Source of the DNA: Spiroplasma apis B31
Lineage (GTDB): Bacteria > Bacillota_I > Bacilli_A > Mycoplasmatales > Mycoplasmataceae
Length of the DNA stretch: 64,000 bases
Reading direction: 5' to 3'
Assembly (NCBI RefSeq): GCF_000500935.1
Contig: NC_022998.1
Span: 248,001-312,000 of the forward strand
Part shown: positions 1 through 9,331 of the stretch, piece after piece
Layout: each line of letters begins with the position of its first letter
How positions within the stretch are numbered: position 1 is the stretch's first letter
Program-made: the position numbers and the translations under genes
The notes under the pieces: model-generated
Database searches by the model: none
Told to the model about the DNA's origin: nothing
What the model saw: only the letters and a program-made list of their open reading frames with translations

Positions 1-2094
1 GAGACTAACGACCTCATTTTAGATAAAAAACATGACTTAAGAAGTATCAAAAGCAGATTCACAAAAATAAAAAAAGATAAACTGAAAGAGATACAAGATG
101 AGTTTAATGTTCAATTATTAAATGCAAAATATCAAAAACAAAATATCAAAAAAATGTTTTTAGATTACGAGATAAAAAAAGCCAAATTAATCAAAGAGTA
201 CCAAGAGAAAATTATAAATCGTTCAAACACATTAACAAATGAAATAAACTCTATTACATCCGCAAATAAGTCTTTAAAAGATAAAAATAAAGAGATGAAA
301 TTGAAACTCAAAGCGAGTAAACGTTTATTGAAAGAATGCTGAAACGAAACCAAAGGTGAACGAGAGGTTAACGAAAAACAATTGTTAGAATCTCTTCGTG
401 AAAGCAAGAAAAGCTCAAAAGAGAATATTTTAAAGTTCAAACTTGAGTTTAAAGAACAGTATAAAAACTTAATAGATGAGTTCAAAGCAAATAATCCGGA
501 ATTAAAATTAAGTTGATGAAAGATCCGTAAGTTCGCTTCAAAAAGAGTCTCAAATTTTAAAAGTGAGGCCGAAGAAAGTCTATATGACCTAACCGTAAAA
601 ATTAATACTCTTAAAATAGTTCTTCGAAATAAAACTTTATTCCAAAAATCGAAAATTAACAATATCAAATTAGAATTGAGATACAACAAAGGAAAAACTG
701 GGGCTATTACATTTAAAACTTTTGTTGATAAGACTACATTATTTTCTGGAAAAATCTCAAATTGAAAGATACTTGTAGCACTTAGAAATGGTTTTTTTTC
801 TTTAATGCCCTTAGTTATAATAGGTGCTTTATTTATATTGATTAATAACATTTTGCTAAGCGCATCTAATGGTGGTTTATTTAGTCTATTTTCATTATCG
901 ATAGACCAACTTCAAGTTTTGAAAAATTTACAAGATATTGGTAACAATATTTGAAATGGTACCTATGCATTCTTTGCGTTTATGTTAGCAGGTTCAATTG
1001 CCTATCATCTTGCACCATTTTATAAGGTTAATCAATGATCTAGTGCTGTTGTTGGTATGGGATCATTTCTAGCAATGAATCCATTATTTGTTAAAGATTT
1101 ATCTAGTTTCGGTACTACTGGTATGTTCACTTCTATCGTGGTTTCTATTTTATCAACTATCATTTTTGGAAAGATATCAAAGAATAAGAAACTAAAAATA
1201 AAAATGCCAAAATCTGTTCCTGAGGGTGTTTCTAAGTCATTTAACGTATTGATTCCGTATGCTTTTACAATGATGACATTTGGTTTTACAGCATTTGTAA
1301 TTACTCAAGTGGGTATCTTTGTTGGACCTGTTTATGTAATTCAAGGCAAACCCCCAATATCATTTTCGACAATAAATGAATTGATTGTAATTTTGATACA
1401 AAAACCATTAGTTCATGCAGTATCTGGTCTTGGAGGCATGATAGTTATCGTTCTTTTATGACAAGTGTTATGATTCTTAGGGATACATGCTGGTGGAGTT
1501 TTATCACCAATAATTGAGCCAATCCAATTAGCAGGTATAAGTGAAAATCAGAATGCTGTTGCCTCTGGAGGTATTCCTTCTTATGTTTTTACAAACCCAT
1601 TCATGAATAATTTTATTCATATTGGTGGAACTGGTGGAACTTTCGGTCTTATATTAGCAATTTTTATTTTTTCAAAAAGAGTGGATTATCGTTTTATGGC
1701 TAAAGTAACGCTTGTGCCATCAATATTTTGTGTGAACGAACCTCTGTTATTTGGTTTACCAGTTGTTTTAAATCCTGTTTTATTTATACCATTCATTTTG
1801 GCGCCATTATTAGCTGGTTTAATTGCATATATATCTACTGTGACAGGTATTATGAATTATTCTTCGGTAATTGTTCCGTGAACGACACCACCAGTTTTAG
1901 GTGGCTTGTTAGCAACCAAAGACTTATGAGGTGCTGTTGTAGCTTTTGTTAATATAGGAGTATTGTTTGGAGTATACTCTCCATTTGTTATCTTAGCTAA
2001 CCTTGTTGAAAAAAAATCAGTTTTAAATAAATTTGGTTCACTTGAATCTCAAAAAGTAGTAATACCAGATAGAAAAAATATTGAATATTCATAA
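1..2094 (+). CDS. PTS EIIC, cellobiose/lactose (oligosaccharide) type, with coiled-coil N-terminus; 5' partial
   Basis: The frame is open from the window edge to TAA at 2092 when TGA is read as Trp (697 codons visible; the start lies outside). The last ~440 residues (from about base 765) are a multi-spanning permease with the Lac/Cel-family signature NEPLLFGLPVVLNP near base 1738, so it should carry an oligosaccharide across the membrane while the separate IIB downstream phosphorylates it. The first ~250 residues are unusual: very rich in Lys, Glu, Asn and Leu with heptad-like spacing, predicted coiled coil, with no similarity to any PTS domain I know. It is followed directly by its IIB gene. 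The permease family is well supported; the substrate and the role of the coiled coil are unknown. Confidence 0.88.
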
Positions 2095-2116
2095 ATAGGA
2101 AATAGGAGTACATAAT

Positions 2117-2416
2117 ATTAAAAAAGTTTTATTAGCTTGCACAGCTGGAATGAGTACTTCGATTCTTTTAAAAAAGGTCGAAGATGCTGCTTATGATAGT
2201 GATTATAAAATTGATATTAAAGCAACTTCGGTTGATGAAGCTAAAATTATTGGAGAAAATTATGATTTGATACTATTAGGTCCACAGGTTAGTTATGAAA
2301 AAGAAGCTTTACAAAAAATATTAACAATACCAGTTTTGGTTATAGATGCAGAAACTTACTCTATTGGAAGTGGAGAAAAAATAATAAACTTAATTATAAA
2401 TACAATTGGAAAATAA
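2117..2416 (+). CDS. PTS EIIB, lactose/cellobiose family, probable ATT start
   Basis: A 99-residue soluble IIB protein. The N-terminus reads (M)KKVLLACTAGMSTSILL, with the phospho-acceptor Cys at residue 7, typical of CelA/ChbB-type IIB. The only ATG (2150) would begin after the catalytic Cys. The frame upstream offers ATT at 2117, 8 nt after a good GGAG Shine-Dalgarno (2105-2108), and gives the normal family N-terminus; no ATG, GTG or TTG exists there. It would pass phosphate from IIA to the sugar brought in by the EIIC just upstream (22-bp gap). No IIA is visible in the window. The family is certain; the ATT start is inference from alignment and SD position. Confidence 0.85.
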   Translation: MKKVLLACTAGMSTSILLKKVEDAAYDSDYKIDIKATSVDEAKIIGENYDLILLGPQVSYEKEALQKILTIPVLVIDAETYSIGSGEKIINLIINTIGK

Positions 2417-2421
2417 TTATA

Positions 2422-2448
2422 AAATCTCTTGAATAAAGAGATTTTTTT
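2422..2448 (+). terminator. Rho-independent terminator after the PTS EIIC-EIIB pair
   Basis: The 9-bp perfect stem AAATCTCTT / AAGAGATTT has a 5-nt loop and is followed by a T run. Confidence 0.85.
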
Positions 2449-2481
2449 CTTGTTAAAATTAGTTTATGAAAGAGGTTACAT

Positions 2482-3588
2482 ATGAAAAGAAGGTTAGGTA
2501 TATCAATTTATCCTGAACAATCATCTTTTGAAGAAGATAAACAATATTTAGAAAGGGCAAAAGAGTATGGTTTTGAAGTATTATTTACAAGTGTCCTTCA
2601 CTTTGCTAATGACGAGGAATTTAATAATAAAGCCCAAAAAGTTTTGAGAAGTTTAAAATATGCTAAGTCACTTGGCTTTTATACAATATTAGATGTTGAA
2701 TATAAATCAATGAGACTTCTCAATTTACAAATGGATAATTTAGGAAAGTGCAAACAATATGGAATTGACTGTTTGAGATTAGATTCTCCTAGTCTACCGT
2801 TTGAAATTGCAACAGTAACACATAACAATGAACATATCGATATACAACTAAATATGTCAAATAACGATCATTTGATAGATAATGTTTTAGATTTTCAACC
2901 AGTTAAAAGTAGGATAAGTGGTTGCCATAATTTTTATCCTATGAGATTTACAGGACTTCCTTTTGAGTTCTTTAAAAAAGCGAATAAGAAATTTTTAAAA
3001 CATGGTTTAGAAACAGCTGCTTTTGTTGGTAGCCATTTTGGTAAGATGACAACTGCTTTTGATTGTAAAGAATTACCAACCTTAGAAGAACAAAGAGACC
3101 TAAGTATAAAGGAACAAGCCAAAATTTTATTTTATAGCAATCAGATTGATACTGTATTGATTGGTAATGCTTATGCATCTGAAGAAGAACTAAAAGAATT
3201 AAGTTCACTTGAACGTTACGAAATTACTTTTGATTTAAAAATACTAACAAATATATCGGAAGTTGAAAAAGGAGTTCTAAACTTTGAACACTTTCGAAGA
3301 GGAGATATTAATGAATACTTTATAAGATCAACTTTTAGCAGAGTAAAATATAAAGACTCGTCAATTGAACCAAATAATCTCAATAAGCTGTACACATACG
3401 GTGATGTTGTAATTGTAAACAACAATGATAAAAAATATAAAGGTGAACTTCACATAATACTCAAGGATAACTTAGAAGACACTGAAAATAAATATAATTA
3501 TATAGGAAGGATCAAAGAATCGGAATTTAGGTTATTTGACTTTATCAAACCTTGAAGCCATTTTAGATTTTCGAGTGAGGAATTATAA
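2482..3588 (+). CDS. MupG-like 6-phospho-N-acetylmuramidase (DUF871)
   Basis: 368 residues; a TGA Trp codon at 3553 near the end extends it 11 residues past the standard-code stop. The N-terminal signature GISIYPE is typical of DUF871/MupG TIM-barrel proteins, and the motif AFVGSHFGK followed by LPTLEEQRDLS fits the C-terminal half of the barrel. Characterised members (S. aureus MupG) split MurNAc-6P-GlcNAc taken up by a PTS. It sits between two PTS systems here, which fits a role in handling an imported phospho-disaccharide, although this organism should have no wall of its own. AGAGG precedes the ATG. Its stop overlaps the ATG of the next gene by one base, implying coupling. Family good; exact substrate inferred. 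Confidence 0.8.
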
Positions 3589-3857
3589 TGATAATATTAG
3601 CAAAATTAACTACTAATCAAGCATGAATTGTTTTAGCTATTGGAATTGGTTTGCTAGTACTTGGATTACTAGCAACTTTTTTCTTTGTCTGATTCAAAAG
3701 AAGAAAAAAAGAAGAAAAGGATACATTTAAAACCTTAACTAGTAAACAATCCTTTTTTAGGTTTTGACAATATTATGGAATAGTTATTGTTATGTTAGTT
3801 GGATATGTTGGTTCCTTAGTTACATTGGGGATAGCAATTGGAGAATTTATAGGATAA
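3588..3857 (+). CDS. Small two-helix membrane protein
   Basis: 89 residues, only visible with TGA as Trp (three such codons). The ATG overlaps the stop of the MupG-like gene (TAATG), with GAGG 8 nt upstream inside that gene. It has two predicted membrane segments (about residues 14-36 and 62-86) separated by a strongly basic loop (KRRKKKEEK). No family recognised. Translational coupling to the MupG-like gene and position before a PTS permease suggest a role in the same uptake module, but the function is unknown. Confidence 0.65.
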
Positions 3858-3961
3858 TAGTATAGAAAATATTCCAAAAAAAGCAAGAAAAAAACGAGAA
3901 ATATTCAAAAAAATATATTATTATAATATAGACAATAATAGTCATAGAAAAGGAGAGCTAT

Positions 3962-5764
3962 ATGGCTGAACAACAAATATTTGCGAGCAAAAAAGAAAAA
4001 AGACTTGCAAAGAAAACAAAAAGTTCGTCAGGTGGTTCGGGGTCGTGGAACAACTTTTTAACAATGTTGCAAGAACTCGGTAAAGCATTGCAATTCCCAA
4101 TTGCAGTTCTACCATTTGCGGCAATATTAAATCGTTTTGGTGCATTGGGTTTACAATACACATCTGAGATATTAGATAATGGTAGTGTATTAATCACAAA
4201 TAAAGTGGGATATTGAATATCAACACTAATACAAAAACCAGGTGCGGTACCATTTGAGAATTTGCCTCTTCTATTTGCAATCGGAACTGCATTTGGATTA
4301 GCTAAAGATCATCGTGGAGAAGTTGCTCTAGTGGCATTAATCTTTTATATGTCACTGGCTGCATTAACAGCTGAGCATACTTTGCCTGAGATGTTTTATA
4401 AAGGCGTATTTACTTTCGAGGACAATAAAGGAGACATGTGGTCAAGATTATTTTATGTTCCTTTGTACAAAGAAGGTACTGAGGCATCGGTTGAAAATAT
4501 AAGTGGGGGTAAATACATTCTTGATATAGGTGTATTAGGAGGTATTGTTTCTGGTTGTATGTCTGCATTTTTCTACAACAAGTTTAAAGATATTAAACTA
4601 CCCACAGCTTTATCATTTTTTGGAGGTCGTAGATTTGTACCGATGGTTGCATTAGTTGCTGCTATACCAGTTGCATTATTATTTTCAATCATTTGACCTT
4701 GAATACAATATGGTTTAGTGTCATTTGGTGGGTTGGTAGCTAATCCTAATAATCCAATTGTTGCTGTACCTGGAACTGCAATTTATGGAGTATTAAATCG
4801 TTTATTACTACCTTTTGGTTTACACCAAATACTAAATACTTTCTTCTGGTTCCAACTACCTGTTGGTGACTTTAAAGTAGGTCCAATCAATGGAAATGTG
4901 ATAGGAGATCCTACTTTTGTAAACGGAGATATTAATGCATTTGCCAACGGAATGTCAAATTCAGGATTATTCCAGTCTGGTTTCTTCCCAATTATGATGG
5001 GTGGAATGCCTTGTGCTGCTTTAGCCATGATAATGTCTTCAAGAAAAGAAAATAGAAAAGAAGTGGCAGGATTTCTTGGTGGGGTAGCAGCAGTTTCCTT
5101 TTTATCAGGAATAACTGAACCACTTGAGTTCTCATTCGTATTTATATCACCATTATTATTGTTATTACATGCTTTAATGACAGGTGTGTTTGTTGCAATA
5201 ACTACTGGAATGCATATACAAATAGGATTCGGATTTAGTGCTGGTTTCATAGATTATTTGATCTCTTTTGCACAATCTTGAGGTATTGCAAAATATCACG
5301 ATAGTCTAGTGTTGAGCAATCCCTTATGAATCTTGGTATTATCAGTTGGTGCTGGTTTAGCATATTATTTAGTTTTCTATATAACAATAACTAAAATGAA
5401 TTTGGCAACACCTGGACGAGAAATAAAAGATGATGCCTCAATCAATTCTAACGACTTACTTGACAAAGAATTATCTAATAATTCTAATATTACTAACAAA
5501 TATGATTTGATGGCAGCAAAAATTATAAAAGCTGTTGGTGAAGATAACTTTGTAAGTATCGATAATTGTGCAACAAGACTAAGACTTATTTTGAAAGATA
5601 ATTCATTAATAGATGATAAAATGGTCAAATTAGCAGGAGCCTTTGGAACAAAAAGATTGGGTGCAGAGGGTGCTCAAATTGTAATTGGTCCAGATGTTGA
5701 ACATGTTGCTAATTCTATTAAAAAACAACTTGGTATAGAGTGAACCCATAAATTTGACAGTTAA
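3962..5764 (+). CDS. PTS EIICB, glucose/N-acetylglucosamine superfamily; 3' end replaced by an insertion
   Basis: 600 residues in code 4, preceded by AGGAGAGC. Residues ~30-470 are an EIIC of the glucose superfamily (motifs NPNNPIVAVPGTAIYG, FFPIMMGGMPCAALA and SGITEPLEFSFVF). The C-terminal IIB domain has the phospho-Cys in NCATRLRL at about residue 536. No IIA domain. The last coding bases enter the left terminal repeat of the 14.9-kb element, so the protein now ends GIEWTHKFDS. Removing the element and one GTA copy restores ..QLGK and TAA, so the original protein was one residue past Gly. The change lies after the IIB fold and probably leaves function intact. The original terminator is now at 20671, beyond the element. 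MurNAc, GlcNAc or glucose are all possible substrates; the MupG neighbour favours an amino-sugar. Confidence 0.9.
5733..5735. repeat. Target-site duplication, left copy (GTA)
   Basis: The 3-bp GTA directly outside the left inverted repeat matches GTA at 20653-20655 outside the right one. Three bp is normal for IS3-family insertion. Confidence 0.75.
5736..5759 (+). repeat. Left terminal inverted repeat of the phage-transposon
   Basis: 24 bp starting TAGAGTG and continuing AACCCATAAATTTGACA. It matches the reverse complement of 20629-20652 at 23 of 24 positions. A further shared block, CAGTAATTTAA, lies 39 bp in (5775-5785) and 38 bp in at the other end (20604-20614). The AACCCAT core at this spacing from the tip resembles IS150-group ends (from memory). 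Confidence 0.85.
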
Positions 5765-5802
5765 ATAAAAACTCCAGTAATTTAATATTATTATATAAAA
5801 AA

Positions 5803-6924
5803 TTATCAATTTTTGTAACTTAATTTAAATTGTGAATTTTTATACCAATTGTATCAAGCATTTCAATCTTTTAAATCTTCTATATATTCATTCAAATTGG
5901 AGTAACTATTATTATGAATAGTTCCTTTTTTAAGGAGGGAGTGAAATGATTCAATTACAATATTGTCTGCACATGTATATGCACGACCTTGTGATATAAT
6001 TAAATTATCAGCTTCACAAACTTCTTTAAATTCATAGCTTGTGTACTGGTGACCGTGGTCCGAGTGGATTATAATTCCACTCGGACTTTTTATTTTCTTA
6101 ATTTTAGCGATTGCGTCTCGTAGATTACTCATTACTAATTTGTTATTATTTGCAAAGCTAATTTTATAATCAATAATTTCTTTTGTGGCAGCATCAATTA
6201 TTGTTGACTGGTATGCTTTTGATTTTCCATGAACCAAATATGTAACATCAGTATATAAAACTGTTAAAGGCTTATCAATTTGTTTAAAACGACGTTTAAT
6301 CAAATCTGGGTATGGTGATAGTTTGCCTACTTTTCTTACTCTTTTATTGAAAGCATTTCTAACTCATTTGGCGCGTAAATTATACTTTTTCATTAAGCGT
6401 TGTATACGTTTGTGATTAAATCTAATTCCCATCTTTTTGAGTTCTGTTTCTATTCGACGATATCCAAATTGTGATCTATGCTTTTCAAAAATTTTTTTAA
6501 TTTCTTTGAATGCTACTTGATCTAATTTTTCTCTTTTTGATTTTTTTATTTGATACAAAAATGTAGTTCTTTTTAATCCAAGAACCTCCAATGCTAAAGA
6601 TTGTGTTGTACCTTTTTCGATTAGTGTCATTGCTATTAATGCTTTTTTAGCATTTGAGTATCTGGTAAAATTACCGTAATTTTCTAGTGTGTATTTGGTT
6701 AATTCTGCAATGTTTTTTCAGTCAATTATTTGTATTCTTCTGCCTCTCTTTTTTGAGTTCGCAGAACCTTCAAGTTTCAACTTTCTTCTTCATGTCTTTA
6801 TTGTGTTTGTTGAAACCCCAAAGTTTTTAGCTGTGTTTTCTATACCAATTTCAAAAGAATTTTTTATAATTTTGTCACGATATTCATTAGAGTATTTCAA
6901 AAATTTTTGACCTAGTTTCGCCAT
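5803..6924 (-). CDS. IS3-family (IS150-like) DDE transposase, single fused frame
   Basis: 373 residues. The N-terminus has a helix-turn-helix (ENTAKNFGVSTNTIKTWRRKL), followed by the OrfB HTH_21 region (FGYRRIETELKKMGIRFNHKRIQRLMKK) and an rve core with TDVTYL, HSDHGHQYTS and ES.HSLLKKG, giving all three DDE residues. IS150-type elements normally make OrfAB by -1 frameshifting; here orfA and orfB are continuous once TGA is Trp. GAGGAGAT lies 7-8 nt before the ATG at 6924; the ATG at 6930 is too close to it. It starts 45 bp after the terminase stop, likely in the same transcript. It ends 44 bp inside the left inverted repeat, but the matching right repeat is 13.7 kb upstream, with all phage genes between. 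It is likely the recombinase of the whole element. Confidence 0.92.
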
Positions 6925-6969
6925 TTTCATATCTCCTCAATAAGTCTTTCGTTAATACAATATTAACAT

Positions 6970-8640
6970 TTATTTAAAGAGCCTGTATCGATAGAACGAT
7001 AGTGCATGTTCAAATGCATTTATTACATCTAAATTATTGGCCTTTGGTCTTTCATCGCGTATTTTTTTATCAGGGTGATTGATACATTTTTCAAGTTCAT
7101 TATATAAATGCCCGTACTTTTTAAAGATGATAGTTTCGCCTCTAATTTCTTTAGTAACTGTTAATTTATTGCTAAAAAATAATTTGTTTTCTGAAAGTAG
7201 ACGTTTGATAACATAATGCCTATCAACAATTGGTCATCCATAATGACCTGTTGACTTAAAAATTCTCATTCCGTTACTTAAAACTACTGGATCATAATTA
7301 TATTCTTCTTCTAAAAATTTAGAAATAAAATCTCTAGTTGTTCTTGAGTCTTGTCCTATTTTAAATTTTATTGATTTCTCGAATGGTTCTTTTAAATTAT
7401 GCATATATTTTTTGCATCAAAAATCTATTGTTTTGGCAATATATTTAACTTTATCGACATTGCTTTTTTTAAAGCGTCTTGAATTAATTGATTCTTCTTC
7501 AAGTATATATATTGCTTTTACACTCTCATCTTTATTTAGTTCAAATCCTAACATAACAAGTGCAGTATCATCACTTATTTGACCACCATCAGCATAATCA
7601 CATCCAATGGTAATTCTGTCAAATCAAAAACGTTTCTCATTCTCAAAATAAAATTCTTGTAGATCAAAAGTTTGAGTATTAGCATATAAGTCTTTTCGAT
7701 ATGAATAATGATCTATTTGCATTTCATTTTCATTGCCGTTGAACAATGTTTCATATTGCTCAGGGTTTGTTTTTTTTAATCCTTCGGCAAAAACTAGTAA
7801 ATCATTATTTAAATTTGCTTGATTTAATTTAGTAGTACCTCGAATAACGGTTGCTCCTACACCATAAAAATCTTTATAGATTCCTGTAGAGTAACCATTA
7901 ACTTTAAGTTCCTTCTTCCTTTCATCTGTTAGGGGCAACACTGCTTGCACATATAGTTGATAAATTGGGTGATCTGTTTGATGGTTGTTAAAACCAAATA
8001 TAACCATTCTTTTTTTGAAAACTTGAAAATCCTCATATCTTAGCTCTTCGATATTATCAAAAGAGGTAGTCAAATCTTGGCCCCTTATTATCTGAATTAA
8101 AATATTATTTAATTGATAGATATAATCTTCTTCATCCAGTATTTTTTCTTTTAAGGGTATTACCTCATCAAGAGCGAACATTCCTCATTCACCGATTGCA
8201 GCTGCAACACCTTCCCATTTTGAAGTATTGTCAAAGCCAATTACTCAAACCTTACGTTTATTTGGAAATACAAATTCACAACGATTATCTGAATTATAAA
8301 ATTTGATCTCCTTTGATTCTATTTTGTCCATAATTGTTACACCGTATTTTTGTAAAAACGTAGCTACACGAATCATCATTGCTGAATAAGTTGTTTTTGC
8401 GGATGTGAATGTATAACGCGCTAATTGCACGTTATAGTCAGTAAAATTACATATATTAAATCATGCAACCAAGCAAATAAAAAATGTTTTTCCAAATCCT
8501 TTCGCTCCCGAAAGAGCAAGGAAAAATGTAGTGTTTGTGACGTATGTTCCATACACCTCCAACATTACCTTTTTATATATGTCTACAGAAAAATTGCAGT
8601 TATCTGTGTCAAATTTTAAGTCTATATTTTCTTTTTTCAT
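6970..8640 (-). CDS. Phage terminase large subunit
   Basis: 556 residues. The N-terminal ATPase has a Walker A-like loop (SGAKGFGKTFF, about residue 45) and Walker B (WGMFALDEV). The C-terminal RNase H-like nuclease has IGCDYADGG..DDTALVML as its first acidic motif and ends with DVINAFEHAL, the usual last Asp. It should bind the portal, pump DNA into the prohead and cut at the end of packaging. The start ATG at 8640 has a weak AAGG ahead of it and lies just after the terminator of the structured RNA (8668-8920). The transposase gene follows. Length and motif order are normal for TerL, so packaging appears intact. No small terminase subunit was recognised. Confidence 0.9.
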
Positions 8641-8667
8641 ACCTTAATTGTTAGCATAAAATGGGAG

Positions 8668-8920
8668 AAAAAAAAAGACTTAAAATAGTCTTTGTTTTAA
8701 AAATTTCGGGCCGCTCACGTTACTCAAAATGAGTTTGGAAAAAAAATCATTGCGGCACATTCTAAAAATACGAGAGTACTCTATAATTACAAGGATACTC
8801 CCGTACCACGATGACACGCGGTACTAAAGGTATCATTTACATTCTCTCACTATTTTAAATGGGAGTCAAGGATTCTTTTTTTCAAACGAATTTCTCATAA
8901 CTATTCGCGGCCCGCCGGCA
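8668..8920 (-). ncRNA. Structured phage RNA with its own terminator (candidate packaging RNA)
   Basis: A GC-rich island without an open frame between the lipoprotein and terminase genes. On the minus strand an 8-bp perfect closing helix pairs CGGGCCGC (8907-8914) with GCGGCCCG (8707-8714). Inside, I can pair CGAAT/ATTCG, ACTCCC/GGGAGT enclosing CATTT/AAATG and a GTACC/GGTAC hairpin, then GGGAGTA/TACTCTC as an alternative, and an ACTCA/TGAGT hairpin. A terminator (stem 8674-8680 with 8687-8693, then a T run) follows about 15 nt past the closing helix. This pattern fits an independent structured RNA. It does not look like tmRNA, RNase P, 6S, SRP or a tRNA. Function is inference. Confidence 0.6.
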
Positions 8921-8937
8921 TTTTTTTTAAGAATAAT

Positions 8938-8965
8938 CAAAAAAAAGAACAGCCAAAGCTATTCT
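8938..8965 (-). terminator. Terminator at the end of the phage lipoprotein gene
   Basis: On the minus strand, AGAATAGC pairs with GCTGTTCT (one G-U), followed by a run of eight T. It overlaps the lipoprotein stop codon and separates that operon from the RNA. Confidence 0.8.
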
Positions 8966-9312
8966 TCGATATAATCTAAATTTAATAAATTTTTAAAATA
9001 ACTAATATATTGATATTTATAACCTTCTCATCATTTGTTTTGTGTGTTGTCAAATGATCCATCATCAAAGTAAAAAGTTATCTTACACAATCCCTCTGCG
9101 CGTAATTCTTGCAAAGTGTATTTTTTCACCTTAGTTTTGTCTAAAGTTGTAATACCTGCTCTTTCATAATTTGTTCAAGGTTTACCAGTTCTATTATCTA
9201 AACAAAAAACTTGTACCATATTTTTATCCTTTCCACATGAAATGACATTTGTTGATATTAATATTGTTGGTATTGTTGATAATAATCCAAACGTTAATTT
9301 AAGACCTTTCAT
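8959..9312 (-). CDS. Phage-encoded lipoprotein
   Basis: 117 residues with a mollicute lipoprotein signal: a basic N-terminus (MKGLK), a hydrophobic stretch, and lipobox VISC with the lipidated Cys at residue 26. The mature part is about 90 residues, with three TGA Trp codons. A G-rich stretch (GGGGGT) lies ahead of the ATG. It follows the 668-aa gene on the same strand by 19 bp. It should be exported and anchored on the outer face of the host membrane. Temperate phages of other Firmicutes encode lipoproteins that block superinfecting phage; that, or adding a surface antigen, is the natural guess. No family match is claimed. Confidence 0.75.
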
Positions 9313-9331
9313 AATTTGACCCCCGTTAGAG

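Noticed and set aside
165-851. Long minus-strand frame opposite the PTS EIIC coiled coil
   Set aside because: It mirrors the biased Lys/Glu codons of the plus-strand gene, lacks an SD and has no family-like sequence.
4783-5250. Minus-strand frame of 155 codons inside the EIICB gene
   Set aside because: Shadow of a well-supported permease; no SD and Asn/Pro-rich composition.
5803-6924. Transposase seems broken into two or three fragments
   Set aside because: All pieces share one frame once TGA is read as Trp, with an intact DDE triad, so it is not a pseudogene.
8668-8920. tmRNA, RNase P RNA, tRNA or CRISPR leader in the GC-rich island
   Set aside because: No tRNA-like acceptor or tag frame, no RNase P core motifs, no repeats with spacers.
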